This document shows, piece by piece, positions 7,671 to 16,246 of a DNA stretch of 64,000 nt. The notes beneath the pieces were generated by a model. That model worked only from the letters and a program-made list of their open reading frames with translations. It made no database searches and had not been told where the DNA came from. Source of the stretch: Gordonia sp. PDNC005 (GTDB taxonomy: Bacteria; Actinomycetota; Actinomycetes; Mycobacteriales; Mycobacteriaceae); contig NZ_CP070351.1 of the NCBI RefSeq assembly GCF_016919385.1, positions 1 through 64,000 of the forward strand, read 5' to 3'. The position numbers and the translations under genes were made by a program. How positions within the stretch are numbered: the stretch's first letter is position 1; the number at the start of each line of letters is the position of its first letter.

Positions 7671-8141
7671 ATGAGCAAGGTCGAGCACCAGAACGGCGAC
7701 AGCCCCAAGACGTCGACGTCCGGCATGTTCTTCCACGGGTACAGCGGCCGGCCCGTCGATCAGTACGAGTCGCCGTTCGGCGACGACGACCCGCGCCAGC
7801 ACATCGGCGACACGGTTGTCATGACGACCCGCGCCGAACTCGCCGCGGTCGTCACCGACCACATCGCCGACGGCACCCGCCAGACGTTGAAGTGGAAGGT
7901 CATCGACTCCCAGGTCGGGAAGGTCGTCGCACGCAGTGACGGCCGCGACCCGAACCAGACGTCTATCGACGACATCGGCGACAGCGACTCGGGGGAGTAC
8001 GGCGACTACACACCGCCGCAGTACGACCCGGACGCCCACGACGGCTACCCGCCCGAGGCCGACGAGGAAGAGGGCACCGAGTTCGACGACCCCGAAGCCG
8101 ACGACGACAGTGCCCGCAACAACCCGTTCAAGGTCGTCTAA
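7671..8141 (+). CDS. Acidic protein downstream of RecT
   Basis: 156 aa. The N-terminal half may be a compact domain. The C-terminal 55 residues are Asp/Glu/Pro-rich and end in NPFKVV. A disordered acidic tail is a feature of single-strand binding proteins, but no OB-fold motif is clear to me, so no function is assigned. aaggag precedes the ATG. Confidence 0.65.
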   Translation: MSKVEHQNGDSPKTSTSGMFFHGYSGRPVDQYESPFGDDDPRQHIGDTVVMTTRAELAAVVTDHIADGTRQTLKWKVIDSQVGKVVARSDGRDPNQTSIDDIGDSDSGEYGDYTPPQYDPDAHDGYPPEADEEEGTEFDDPEADDDSARNNPFKVV

Positions 8142-8144
8142 CCG

Positions 8145-8600
8145 ATGCGCACCGCATACGACCCGTTCATCGTCGAGTCCGTCATGCACGGTTTCCCGCC
8201 GCCGCCAGACATGTCTGTCGCCGAACGCCGCGAGATCGTGCACCGCCTCCGCCAGTCCGGCCTGACGAACAAAGCAGTCGCTGACAGGCTGGGTGTCACA
8301 CGGCAGTCCGTCGAGCAGGACGTCGCACGGTGGAGACCGCAGCGCGCAGACATCGCACTCGCAGTCGCCGGCCAGGTGTACCCCGCCGAGCGGTTCGACG
8401 GGGAGAGCATCGCCCATGCGGCGGGACGCATCATCGCACGCGTCCACGACGAATGCGCCGACAGTGTGTGGACCGAACTCACCACCATGCCCGACATGGA
8501 CGTCCGCGCTCTATGTGTGACGCTCGCCGCGTGCTGCGACCCGAACAAGAGCATCCGCGAGATGCTTGCCTGGACGGACGAGCTCGCCCCAACCGGATAG
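8145..8600 (+). CDS. HTH DNA-binding protein
   Basis: 151 aa. A helix-turn-helix is visible at about residues 25-60 (RREIVHRLRQSGLTNKAVADRLGVTRQSVEQDVARW). The C-terminal part has conserved-looking Cys and Trp but no recognised domain. It is the last gene before an operator-like element and hairpin preceding the replication gene, so it may regulate replication (inference). Confidence 0.7.
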   Translation: MRTAYDPFIVESVMHGFPPPPDMSVAERREIVHRLRQSGLTNKAVADRLGVTRQSVEQDVARWRPQRADIALAVAGQVYPAERFDGESIAHAAGRIIARVHDECADSVWTELTTMPDMDVRALCVTLAACCDPNKSIREMLAWTDELAPTG

Positions 8601-8621
8601 TTCGCATGCGCCGCAACAAAC

Positions 8622-8642
8622 GGCAATAGTGTGACTATCACC
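8622..8642. promoter_or_regulatory. Operator-family site F (divergent member)
   Basis: GGCAATAGT-n3-ACTATCACC matches the 10912-10932 site at 16 of 21 positions and keeps the same half-site spacing. It lies in the gap before the replication gene. Confidence 0.45.
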
Positions 8643-8650
8643 CGCGTGAC

Positions 8651-8684
8651 GTGGTGGGCCCGCACAACCCTACGGGCCCACCAC
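8651..8684 (+). terminator. Leader hairpin before replication gene
   Basis: GTGGTGGGCCCG pairs perfectly with CGGGCCCACCAC over a 10-nt loop. No U-tract follows. It sits between site F and the replication gene start at 8717, so it could end upstream transcription or act as an attenuator. Confidence 0.5.
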
Positions 8685-8716
8685 ACCACACCCCCACGAA
8701 CACGAGAGAAGGACAC

Positions 8717-9706
8717 ATGGCCAAGGACAACAGGCCGTGGATCAAGGTCACCGTCGACATGTGGCGGCACCCGAAGATCACGGCGCTCTCAATGCCGCAG
8801 CGTTGGGCGCTGATCGGACTGTGGTCCTTGTCGATGGAGTACCGCACAGACGGTGTCGTAGACGCGTCGTTCGCGCGTCGGCAAGGCATCACCGCGCGCG
8901 TCTGCAACGCCCTTGCCGACGCCGAACTTTTGTCGTTCGAAGACGGCGGGCAAACGATGATTCTTCACGACTACCTAGACCATCAGATGAGTGCCGCAGA
9001 ACTCGACAAGCGGACCGATCAGCGCAGGTCAGCAGGTAAGAAGGGCGGACAGGCGAAGGCTCGGAACCGTAGCGGCCCGCTAGGCGCAAAGGGTAGCGGC
9101 CCGCTAGACGCAGAACGTAGCGGCCCGCCTAGCGATACGCGCGGACACGCGCGCGCGTCAGAGGAAGAGAAAGAGGGAGAGGGCAACACCAGTAGCGCTG
9201 CTGCTGACACTTACGTACCGCGCGAGCGCGGCGAGCAGCCGCAGCCATTCAGCGACGGATGGATCCCACCCGAACCACCAGCCGACGACCCGCCACCAAC
9301 CCGCGGATCCCTCGCCCTCGTCCACGACGCCGACGCCATCCCCACCGAGATCAGTGCACACACGCACCGCGCCCCCGCCGCAATCTCCGACAGCGCACGC
9401 ACACTCGTCCGACTCCACGCACCCCCAGGCATCCCACGCAAAGTCCGAGCCGACCTCGCCGAACAAGTCCAGAAACTCGCCAACGACCCCCACGTCAACC
9501 GCGCCGACATCGAAACCGGACTCACCGAATGGGCACGCCGCCCCGGCGCCGGACCCCGCCTCCTCCCCAACCTCGTCGCCGACGCCGCCCGCCAACGCAC
9601 CACAGCCGCGTCCAAACCAGTCGGAATCGGCAAACCCACCGAGAAAGCCGCCAGCATCCACGCCGCAGGACAAGCACTCATCAACGAACTCAGGAAAAAC
9701 CAATGA
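8717..9706 (+). CDS. Putative phage replication initiator (carries iterons)
   Basis: 329 aa. Residues 1-100 look like a winged-helix replication-initiation domain (WIKVTVDMWRHPKITALS, RWALIGLWSL, RRQGITARVCNALADAELL). A low-complexity middle contains three Ser-Gly-Pro repeats (SGPLGAKG, SGPLDAE, SGPPSD) encoded by 24-bp DNA iterons. The C-terminal 100 residues are helical and may contact a helicase or loader. The layout, with an origin inside the initiator gene, parallels lambda O. The start is the ATG after agagaagg. Confidence 0.75.
   Translation: MAKDNRPWIKVTVDMWRHPKITALSMPQRWALIGLWSLSMEYRTDGVVDASFARRQGITARVCNALADAELLSFEDGGQTMILHDYLDHQMSAAELDKRTDQRRSAGKKGGQAKARNRSGPLGAKGSGPLDAERSGPPSDTRGHARASEEEKEGEGNTSSAAADTYVPRERGEQPQPFSDGWIPPEPPADDPPPTRGSLALVHDADAIPTEISAHTHRAPAAISDSARTLVRLHAPPGIPRKVRADLAEQVQKLANDPHVNRADIETGLTEWARRPGAGPRLLPNLVADAARQRTTAASKPVGIGKPTEKAASIHAAGQALINELRKNQ
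9069..9140. repeat. Three 24-bp iterons, candidate phage replication origin
   Basis: Units begin at 9069, 9093 and 9117 with GTAGCGGCCCGC. The first two continue TAG-G/A-CGCA. Units 1 and 2 contain the palindrome TAGCGG-C-CCGCTA and unit 3 a one-base variant. An alternating GC stretch (about 9138-9158) and a purine-rich tract (9159-9182) follow, a plausible unwinding region. Confidence 0.6.
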
Positions 9707-10215
9707 CCAGCATCAACGCCAGCGAACACAGCATCACCGCCGCCACCGCAGCACTCGGCCGAGCAGCACTCTTCGACGACCGAATCACCGCAGGCGACAC
9801 CGCCCGCATCGCCGCATGGGCCGAAGCCATCGAACCGTTCGGCATCGAAACACCCGACGCCCTCGCAGCAGTCACCACCCACTACCAAGCCACCAACGCC
9901 GACACCATCCGCGTCGGCAACCTCATCGCCGCCGCACGAAAGATCCGCGGCGAACGAGCCGAACGCGAAAAAGGCACGCAGATCGCCGCCCAACTCCCAC
10001 CACCAGACCCGCAACTCGCAGGGCTCCCCATCGCAGGAGCCGACGGAAACCCCATCTGGCCCGCATACGAGCACTACAACGCAATCGAAATCCCCTGCAC
10101 CACCTGCGGCGCCCAACCCGAAGAAGCCTGCACCAACCCCATCACCCAAACCGCACGCAAAATCCCCTGCGTCACCCGCGTCTCCACCGCCCGAAAAGCA
10201 CAGGACCAGCCATGA
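9703..10215 (+). CDS. Hypothetical protein with C-terminal zinc-finger-like region
   Basis: 170 aa from the ATG overlapping the replication gene stop. The N-terminal 90 residues are helical. Residues about 130-160 hold CTTCGAQPEEAC and a further Cys (KIPC), a pattern common in small actinophage zinc-binding proteins. Position directly after the initiator suggests a helper in replication, possibly a helicase loader, but there is no motif proof. Confidence 0.65.
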   Translation: MTSINASEHSITAATAALGRAALFDDRITAGDTARIAAWAEAIEPFGIETPDALAAVTTHYQATNADTIRVGNLIAAARKIRGERAEREKGTQIAAQLPPPDPQLAGLPIAGADGNPIWPAYEHYNAIEIPCTTCGAQPEEACTNPITQTARKIPCVTRVSTARKAQDQP

Positions 10216-10802
10216 CCGCACTCACCGTGACCGGACTCGACCTCTCCCTGACCGGCACAGGCATCGCCCACATCCGCATCGACCGACCACCCACCGTCGA
10301 CCCGCAGACGACCGTCGAAACCCTCACGATCACCTCGACCGGCCGCCGCGCCGACACCCTCCCGCAGCGCGTCGCCCGCATCCGGAAGCTCCGCAACGCC
10401 ATCGTCGACCAGGCCCGCACAGCCGACCTCGTCGTCCTCGAAGCACCGGCATTCGCCGCCAACGTCGGCAGCGTGTGGGACCGCGCCGGACTGTGGCACC
10501 ACGTCGTCGCCGCCCTCGACCACCTCGGTGTCCCGTACATCGACGTCGCACCGACCAGGGTCAAGAAGTTCGCCGCCGACAAGGGCAACGCCGACAAGGC
10601 CGCGGTCGCCGCTGGGATGGCTCGCCTGTGGGGCGAGCGTGCTGCGCCGGCCGACAACAATCAGTTCGATGCCCTCGCGTTGGCGTCGCTCGGTGCGATC
10701 CGTGTTGCTGGCCGTCAGTTGCCAATCCGGGTCCTTGAGCGGCACCGCGAAGTCGTGGCGGCGATTGACTGGCCGACAGTCCCCGTGACGCGGCGATCCT
10801 GA
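10212..10802 (+). CDS. RuvC-like Holliday junction resolvase
   Basis: 196 aa. The RNase H-like fold is indicated by the first acidic motif GLDLSLTGTGIA near residues 8-19, the Glu in DLVVLEAP, and the late Asp in NNQFDALALASLG. It would cut branched DNA made by the RecT pathway and replication before packaging. It overlaps the previous gene by 4 bases and ends the replication operon, since a promoter-like gap follows. Confidence 0.85.
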   Translation: MTALTVTGLDLSLTGTGIAHIRIDRPPTVDPQTTVETLTITSTGRRADTLPQRVARIRKLRNAIVDQARTADLVVLEAPAFAANVGSVWDRAGLWHHVVAALDHLGVPYIDVAPTRVKKFAADKGNADKAAVAAGMARLWGERAAPADNNQFDALALASLGAIRVAGRQLPIRVLERHREVVAAIDWPTVPVTRRS

Positions 10803-10905
10803 CCGCCCAACGTCCACGGAGACGAACGAAACCCCGCGCCCCGACTATCGACACCTGACACGCCTCTCCCGACCGTCAGGGAAAGAACACACGAATCCCT
10901 CTAAA

Positions 10906-10932
10906 CAAGGGGGAAACAGTGTTACTGTTACC
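10906..10932. promoter_or_regulatory. Operator-family site A
   Basis: CAAGGGGGAAACAGT-n3-ACTGTTACC: a 5' extension CAAGGG followed by a near-palindrome. The right end is 26 nt before the start at 10959, after a 156-bp gene-free gap. Confidence 0.7.
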
Positions 10933-10958
10933 GTCACACCACCACGAAGGAAACCCGC

Positions 10959-11405
10959 ATGAACCCCACCCTCAGCACGATCCTGATCTTCACGATCAGC
11001 GCCGTCATCGCAGTCGCCGGCCTCAACTGGCTCGCCAACCGCCACGACACCGCACTCACCGCCACAGACGGTGCCCCCTGTGCGAACTGCGGCGGCGACC
11101 ACAGCGACACGACACGCGACCCCGCCACACAAGCGACCGCCGAACTCCTCACCCAGCTCGTACAGTCCGCGATCCTCGACGTCGCCAACCTCACCACCAC
11201 CGGCGGACGACCCGCCGCAGCCGTCATCGCAGTACCCGGCCCAGGCGACACCAGCGAAGTCCGCGTCGTGGTCCACCCCGACGCCTACACCGACATCACC
11301 GAACTGACATCGGCCCTGGCGACCATCGCTCGAGTACTCAACGCCGGACACGGACAAGTCAACGAAGACCTCCACTACCTGCGCATCGGCAAGGCAGACC
11401 AGTGA
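10959..11405 (+). CDS. Single-pass membrane protein, unknown function
   Basis: 148 aa. Residues 5-26 form one membrane helix (STILIFTISAVIAVAGLNWLA). A CANCGGDH motif follows, then a soluble domain with mixed alpha/beta character. First gene after site A and therefore start of a separate unit, with aagga upstream. No family recognised. Confidence 0.7.
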   Translation: MNPTLSTILIFTISAVIAVAGLNWLANRHDTALTATDGAPCANCGGDHSDTTRDPATQATAELLTQLVQSAILDVANLTTTGGRPAAAVIAVPGPGDTSEVRVVVHPDAYTDITELTSALATIARVLNAGHGQVNEDLHYLRIGKADQ

Positions 11406-11572
11406 CCGCCTGGCAGCAACTCCGCACCAACCTCCTCGCCGACGCCGACCCCGTCATGGTCGAAGCCCACATCGCGTGCCTCGACCGTCAGCCCGGCGCA
11501 CACCGCCCCGAAACGCTCCGCGCGTTCGCGGTCGAATGGCCGACCCGACTCACCGCAGGAACCGCACGATGA
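11402..11572 (+). CDS. Hypothetical small protein
   Basis: 56 aa from a GTG in a GTGA overlap. It is probably helical, with no domain recognised. It overlaps the DnaQ-like gene by 4 bases. Confidence 0.6.
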   Translation: MTAWQQLRTNLLADADPVMVEAHIACLDRQPGAHRPETLRAFAVEWPTRLTAGTAR

Positions 11573-12258
11573 CCCTCACCGACATGCCCCTCGCAGCATT
11601 CGACCTCGAAACCACAGGCGTCAACGTCCTCCACGACCGCATCGTCACCGCGAGCATCGTCACCATCGACGGCGCGAAAGTGAACACCGACGAATGGCTC
11701 CTCGACCCCGGCATCGATATCCCCGAGGGTGCCGCCAAGATTCACGGCGTCACCACCGCCCGAGCACGCCTCGAAGGCAGCGACTACGACGACGGCTACT
11801 GCGCGATCTCCGATCGCCTGCAGACCGTCTGGGCTCAAGGGCACCTCGTCGCGATCATGAACGCCGCGTTCGACCTGTCCCTCATGCACTGGGAAGGCAA
11901 ACGCCTCGGCGAACCAGAACTCGTCGTCGGCCCCGTCCTCGACCCGCTCGTCATCGACAAGCACCTCGACCCGTACCGGCGAGGCCGGCGCACCCTGACC
12001 GCGCTGTGCGAGTACTACGGCGTCCGTCAGACCGACGCCCACCAGTCGACCGGCGACAGCCTCGCCGCAGCGCGCCTCGCGTACCGGATGGTGCGTCTCC
12101 CGGACCTCGCCGACTACACCGTCGACACCCTCATGGCCGCACAAGCTCAATGGCGCGCCGAGCAGCAGGAGTCGCTGCACACGTACTTCCTCCGCCAGGG
12201 CAACCACGAAGCCGCCGCCACCGTGTCCGGCGAGTGGCCCGTCAGGCGGACCGCATGA
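11569..12258 (+). CDS. DnaQ-like 3'-5' exonuclease
   Basis: 229 aa. The DEDDh signature is complete: FDLETTG at about residue 11 (Asp, Glu), NAAFDLSLMH near 100 (Asp), and HQSTGDSLAAARL near 160 (His, Asp). Family members proofread or trim DNA. No polymerase gene is seen in the prophage, so it may work with the host polymerase or in nucleotide recycling. ATGA-coupled at both ends. Confidence 0.88.
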   Translation: MTLTDMPLAAFDLETTGVNVLHDRIVTASIVTIDGAKVNTDEWLLDPGIDIPEGAAKIHGVTTARARLEGSDYDDGYCAISDRLQTVWAQGHLVAIMNAAFDLSLMHWEGKRLGEPELVVGPVLDPLVIDKHLDPYRRGRRTLTALCEYYGVRQTDAHQSTGDSLAAARLAYRMVRLPDLADYTVDTLMAAQAQWRAEQQESLHTYFLRQGNHEAAATVSGEWPVRRTA

Positions 12259-12557
12259 GCGAATCGTTCCTGTGGGACGGCGACCAGCTGACCGTCCACG
12301 CCGACGCGAGAGTCCCGTACCGGGTGTGCGGAACCGAGATCACGTTCTGGCCGGACAAGATGACCGACGAACACGGCCACGCGATCGGCTACGTCCACCT
12401 CACCCAGCACGTCGCAGTGTGGGCCGCGATCAACGTCATCCACGACCTGCACCAGCCGAACCCCGAAGGCATCGTCCCCTGGTGTCCGACATGCAAAGTC
12501 CAGGCACCGTGCGAGACGCGGCGCGCCACCACGGCAGCGATGGAGATCAGGCCATGA
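12255..12557 (+). CDS. Hypothetical protein with C-terminal Cys cluster
   Basis: 100 aa. The N-terminal part is beta-like. WCPTCKVQAPCETR near the C-terminus may bind zinc. ATGA-coupled to its neighbours. No family assigned. Confidence 0.65.
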   Translation: MSESFLWDGDQLTVHADARVPYRVCGTEITFWPDKMTDEHGHAIGYVHLTQHVAVWAAINVIHDLHQPNPEGIVPWCPTCKVQAPCETRRATTAAMEIRP

Positions 12558-13318
12558 CCCCCATCGAGTTGCACGACCGCCACGACTGGCGGAAGTACGC
12601 GACCGTCGAACTTCCCGGATCGATCGCCGTGTACCACCGCACTCTCACGCTCATCGTCCCGCGCTGGAACCCCGCGTACGACCTGATCCTCGACAAGCGC
12701 CTCGACACCGTCATCCGCTACGGCGGCCACATCTGGGACGTCGAGACCGTCACCAACACCGCCGACCAGATAACGCTCATCGCCTGCCGATACGCCTTCG
12801 ACCAGCTCACCGAACCGTGGACGTTCGACAGCTACCTCGCCGCCCACGCCACCAAGGAGAACCCCATGCCCGACACCATCGAACCCACCGAGGCCAAGGC
12901 CGTCGATGACCTGTACGAGCAGGCGATCAACACGTACCGAGTCGAGTACGGCGAGACGATGGCGATCTCACACAACGAGCGCGCCGTCCGCGCAGTCGTC
13001 GACTACGTCCTCGCCGCACAGCCCGAGCAGATCGACCGGAAGCCTTACATCCTCCGCGCAGCGGTAGCGATCGTCCTACGGGAAACCGGCCACAACCTGT
13101 ACGCCGTGGCCGAGCTCGCCAACCGTCTCGAAGCTGAACGCAAGGCCGCGCAGGAACGGGCCGAGCAGGACCGCCAGATCGAGGTTCTCGCCGAGAACAC
13201 GTTCGAGCACATCACCGACACCGGCTTCGGGACGCTGTCCGACAGTCAGCAGGAGAAGTGGCGCGAAGCGATGCGCCGCGCCCGCACGCACATCCTCGCC
13301 GAGGCGGTGACCGAATGA
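12554..13318 (+). CDS. Hypothetical protein, paralogous module with next gene
   Basis: 254 aa. The N-terminal 100 residues are beta-rich. A coiled-coil (AERKAAQERAEQDRQ) leads to a C-terminal module, TLSDSQQEKWREAMRRA, that is related to the end of the next gene product (TLSASARQTWRNAARRL). An internal ATG at 12866 after aaggag could yield the C-terminal part alone. Function unknown. Confidence 0.65.
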   Translation: MTPIELHDRHDWRKYATVELPGSIAVYHRTLTLIVPRWNPAYDLILDKRLDTVIRYGGHIWDVETVTNTADQITLIACRYAFDQLTEPWTFDSYLAAHATKENPMPDTIEPTEAKAVDDLYEQAINTYRVEYGETMAISHNERAVRAVVDYVLAAQPEQIDRKPYILRAAVAIVLRETGHNLYAVAELANRLEAERKAAQERAEQDRQIEVLAENTFEHITDTGFGTLSDSQQEKWREAMRRARTHILAEAVTE

Positions 13319-14064
13319 CCATCGATCCCACCACCTGCAAGCCCGGCGACGCGTACCGCGTCCGCACCGGTAGCGGCGACGAGTACGTCGGTGAACGCGT
13401 CGATCCCGAGGACTACCTGCAATGGCGCCTGAATCGACCCGCCTCCGTCTGGGTCCGCGACGTCGACGTCACCGTCCTGCACCGCCTCGTCCCCGCGCCG
13501 GAGGAGGAGACCCTCGACGTGCCGATGCAGCCGTGGGAACTGGTGCGCGCGGCACGGCAGGTTCTCATCGATCACGACCGCTACACCGACGGCGACTGGA
13601 TGACCGAACGCCTCGAAGCCGAGGCGGCGCACCTCGAACGCGAGCACCGCGCCGCGCAGGAGAAGGCCGAGCAGGACGCCGACAAGCGAACCATCGGGCT
13701 GACCGGCAAGTACCGAGTGGAGCGGATCGACGGCAAGCCCGTCGACTGGGCGTTCGTCCTTCAAGACACCGACCCATTCACGCCTGTTGCTCTGCTGGCC
13801 TACGCAGGTGCATGTGAAGGCTCGTATCCAGCGCTGGCGCGGGACCTGCGGCAGAAGGCTGCGGATCTGCAGAATGCCGCCGAGCAGGACGCCGCGCGGG
13901 AAGCGCTGATCGATAAGGCGGCGCGCGTCATGCACGCGAATGCCGACTTGGTACACGACGATTGGGACACGCTGTCGGCGTCCGCGAGGCAGACCTGGCG
14001 GAACGCCGCCCGCCGCCTCGCCGACGCAGGCTACCTCGCCGAGGCGGGTGAGGGCCGTGGCTGA
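13315..14064 (+). CDS. Hypothetical protein, paralogous module with previous gene
   Basis: 249 aa, starting at the ATG of an ATGA overlap. It contains two coiled-coil pieces (HRAAQEKAEQD, about 115; QNAAEQDAAREAL, about 185) and the WR-x-A-x-R-R module at the C-terminus shared with its neighbour. It probably arose by duplication and divergence. No known domain. Confidence 0.65.
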   Translation: MTIDPTTCKPGDAYRVRTGSGDEYVGERVDPEDYLQWRLNRPASVWVRDVDVTVLHRLVPAPEEETLDVPMQPWELVRAARQVLIDHDRYTDGDWMTERLEAEAAHLEREHRAAQEKAEQDADKRTIGLTGKYRVERIDGKPVDWAFVLQDTDPFTPVALLAYAGACEGSYPALARDLRQKAADLQNAAEQDAAREALIDKAARVMHANADLVHDDWDTLSASARQTWRNAARRLADAGYLAEAGEGRG

Positions 14065-14251
14065 CCTCCTCGCCGCGCTGCGCGACTCACTGCGCACGTG
14101 CGACTGCTGCGGACGCCCCCGCCCCGACAGTCGTGTCGACGGTGGCGCGATGCACTTCCGCTGCTGGGACGAGCACCACAGTGACCCGACCGGGCCTTGG
14201 CCGCCCGATCATTCATGCGCCCGAGACGAGGCGGGTGAGCGCGATGAGTGA
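14057..14251 (+). CDS. Small Cys-rich protein
   Basis: 64 aa from a GTG that overlaps the preceding stop by 8 bases. TCDCCGRPRP plus later Cys and His residues suggest a zinc-binding fold. No function recognised. Confidence 0.55.
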   Translation: MADLLAALRDSLRTCDCCGRPRPDSRVDGGAMHFRCWDEHHSDPTGPWPPDHSCARDEAGERDE

Positions 14252-14882
14252 CTGGCCGACATCGCTGACGCTGCGCCCGATCCAGGCGTGGCCCGGCACC
14301 CTCACCGCAGAGCGGAAACGCTCGACGTTCTCCGCGCCGTGGCGGTTGACGCTCAACCTCATCGACCGCGAACTGCGGCACCTCGGTGTCGATGGCGCTG
14401 CGCCTGCGGTGTTGCAGATCGCGCTCCGCGAGAGCGACTTCCGGCTCGACGGGATGCCACGCGCCCGCGCCGTCGCCGATCACCCCGGCGTCATCCTGTC
14501 CATCGAGTCGAAGCACGGCCCGCTGTCGTACCCGTGCGACACGTTCACGACGTGGCAGGAGAACCTCCGCGCCATCGGCCTCGCACTGGAGAGCCTGCGT
14601 CGCCTCGACCGATACGGCATCACACCAGGCGGCGAGCAGTACACGGGCTGGAAGCAACTGCCGACCGGGCCGAACCGGGATGTCGAGACGCGTGCCGCTG
14701 AACTGCTTGCCGGTCTCGCCGACATGTCGGCGGCAGACATCGTGAGTGATCCCGAGGCGGCGCGGCTCGCACACAGGAAGGCACGCGCAGCCTCCCACCC
14801 CGACCGCTTCGGGGGCCGTCGCGCCTCCTGGGACCAGGTCGAGCGTGCCGCGGAGGTCCTCGGGATCGGCGGTGCGCGATGA
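14244..14882 (+). CDS. Phage J-domain-like protein
   Basis: 212 aa. The C-terminal 55 residues resemble a J domain: a helix (LAHRKARAAS), the HPD tripeptide in SHPDRFGG, and a closing helix (WDQVERAAEVLGI). J domains stimulate Hsp70 (DnaK). The N-terminal 150 residues, with Trp and Arg-rich helices, are unique to phage proteins of this type and may select the client. The HPD motif is intact. It could recruit host DnaK to phage replication or assembly (inference). Confidence 0.7.
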   Translation: MSDWPTSLTLRPIQAWPGTLTAERKRSTFSAPWRLTLNLIDRELRHLGVDGAAPAVLQIALRESDFRLDGMPRARAVADHPGVILSIESKHGPLSYPCDTFTTWQENLRAIGLALESLRRLDRYGITPGGEQYTGWKQLPTGPNRDVETRAAELLAGLADMSAADIVSDPEAARLAHRKARAASHPDRFGGRRASWDQVERAAEVLGIGGAR

Positions 14883-16246
14883 GTGAGCCCTACTACCAAG
14901 ACGATCTCGTCGCCCTGCACCACGGCGACTGCCTCGACGTCCTCCGCACACTCCCGGACAACAGTGTCGACGCGGTCGTGACCGATCCGCCGTACGGGCT
15001 GGAGTTCATGGGCAAGGACTGGGACGCGCCGTGGAAGAAGCCGGGCGCAGATGTCGGTCGCGGCGTGAAAGTGGCTGAGCAGCGCGCCGGCGAGATGACA
15101 GAGGCGGGCCGCGGCCACACGACGAGCGCTGGCCCGTACCTCGCCGCTCGCGTTGATTCGATCCGCGCAGCGGGTGCACCGTTCCAGGAGTGGTGCACCG
15201 AGTGGGCGACCGAGTGCCTGCGGGTGTTGAAGCCGGGTGGGCACATGCTCGCGTTCGGCGGCTCCCGCACCTGGCACCGCCTCGCCGCCGCCGTCGAGGA
15301 CGCTGGGTTCGAGATCCGCGACAGCATCGCGTGGCTGTACGGGTCAGGGTTCCCGAAGTCGATGGACGTCTCCAAGGCCATCGACAAGGGAGAGGGGATC
15401 TGGCGGGGTCGTGCCGGTGCCGTGTCGAGCGACAACGGCAGCATGTCGGGCGGGAACTACGAACGGACTCCGAAAGGGGAACCGGCCACCGAGGGCGCAG
15501 CGGCCTGGGATGGGTGGGGCACTGCGCTCAAGCCCGCGTTCGAGCCGATTGTCGTCGGTCGTAAGCCTCTGGCGGGCACGGTCGCCGCGACGGTCCTCGA
15601 GTACGGCACCGGTGCCCTGAACATCGACGGCTGCCGAACTGAAACCTACAGCGGCGGGCCGGGCTCGACGCCGGAAGCGGTCGACGGCGGACGGCGCACC
15701 GCGATGGCTGGAGACATGGACCGTGTCGCATACGACGGAAGTAGGGGCCGTTGGCCGACGAACGTGATCCTCGACGATCACCAGGCCGTCGAGCTCGACC
15801 AGCAGAGCGGCACCCTCACGTCGGGCACCATGCGCGCGGGGACCGAGCGGCAGCCTCGAACCGGCGGAACGATCTATGGGGCTGATGCTCGTTCGTTCAC
15901 GCCGGCGGACACGTACGGCGACTCGGGTGGTGTGTCGCGGTTCTTCCCCGTCTTCCGCTACCAGGCCAAGGCCGCCACCAGTGAACGGCCGAACGTCGAC
16001 GGTGTGCAGCACCCGACCGTCAAGCCGATCGACCTCATGCGGTGGCTCGTACGACTCGTCACCCCGCCCGGCGCGACCGTCCTCGAACCGTTCGCAGGCA
16101 GCGGCACCACCGCCGAGGCGTGCGTGCTCGAGAACCGTCGGTGCATCGCGATCGAGCGCGAGGCCGACTACCTCCCGCTGATCGTGTCCAGGTTGAAGAA
16201 GCCGACGCAGGGCGGACTATTCGACATGGCAGGCGGTGCGCGATGA
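14879..16246 (+). CDS. DNA amino-methyltransferase (N6-adenine or N4-cytosine)
   Basis: 455 aa. Motif IV DPPYGL is at residues 36-41 and the SAM-binding motif VLEPFAGSGTT near residue 400, so motif IV precedes motif I as in beta-class enzymes. A long insert between them probably holds target recognition. No restriction enzyme gene is adjacent, so it is a solitary modification enzyme that may shield phage DNA from host restriction. ATGA-coupled at both ends. The base modified cannot be told from sequence. Confidence 0.87.
   Translation: MSEPYYQDDLVALHHGDCLDVLRTLPDNSVDAVVTDPPYGLEFMGKDWDAPWKKPGADVGRGVKVAEQRAGEMTEAGRGHTTSAGPYLAARVDSIRAAGAPFQEWCTEWATECLRVLKPGGHMLAFGGSRTWHRLAAAVEDAGFEIRDSIAWLYGSGFPKSMDVSKAIDKGEGIWRGRAGAVSSDNGSMSGGNYERTPKGEPATEGAAAWDGWGTALKPAFEPIVVGRKPLAGTVAATVLEYGTGALNIDGCRTETYSGGPGSTPEAVDGGRRTAMAGDMDRVAYDGSRGRWPTNVILDDHQAVELDQQSGTLTSGTMRAGTERQPRTGGTIYGADARSFTPADTYGDSGGVSRFFPVFRYQAKAATSERPNVDGVQHPTVKPIDLMRWLVRLVTPPGATVLEPFAGSGTTAEACVLENRRCIAIEREADYLPLIVSRLKKPTQGGLFDMAGGAR

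Noticed and set aside
12147..12452. Possible reverse-strand gene in the early region
   Set aside because: It lies antisense to well-coupled forward genes with better composition, and shows no motif.
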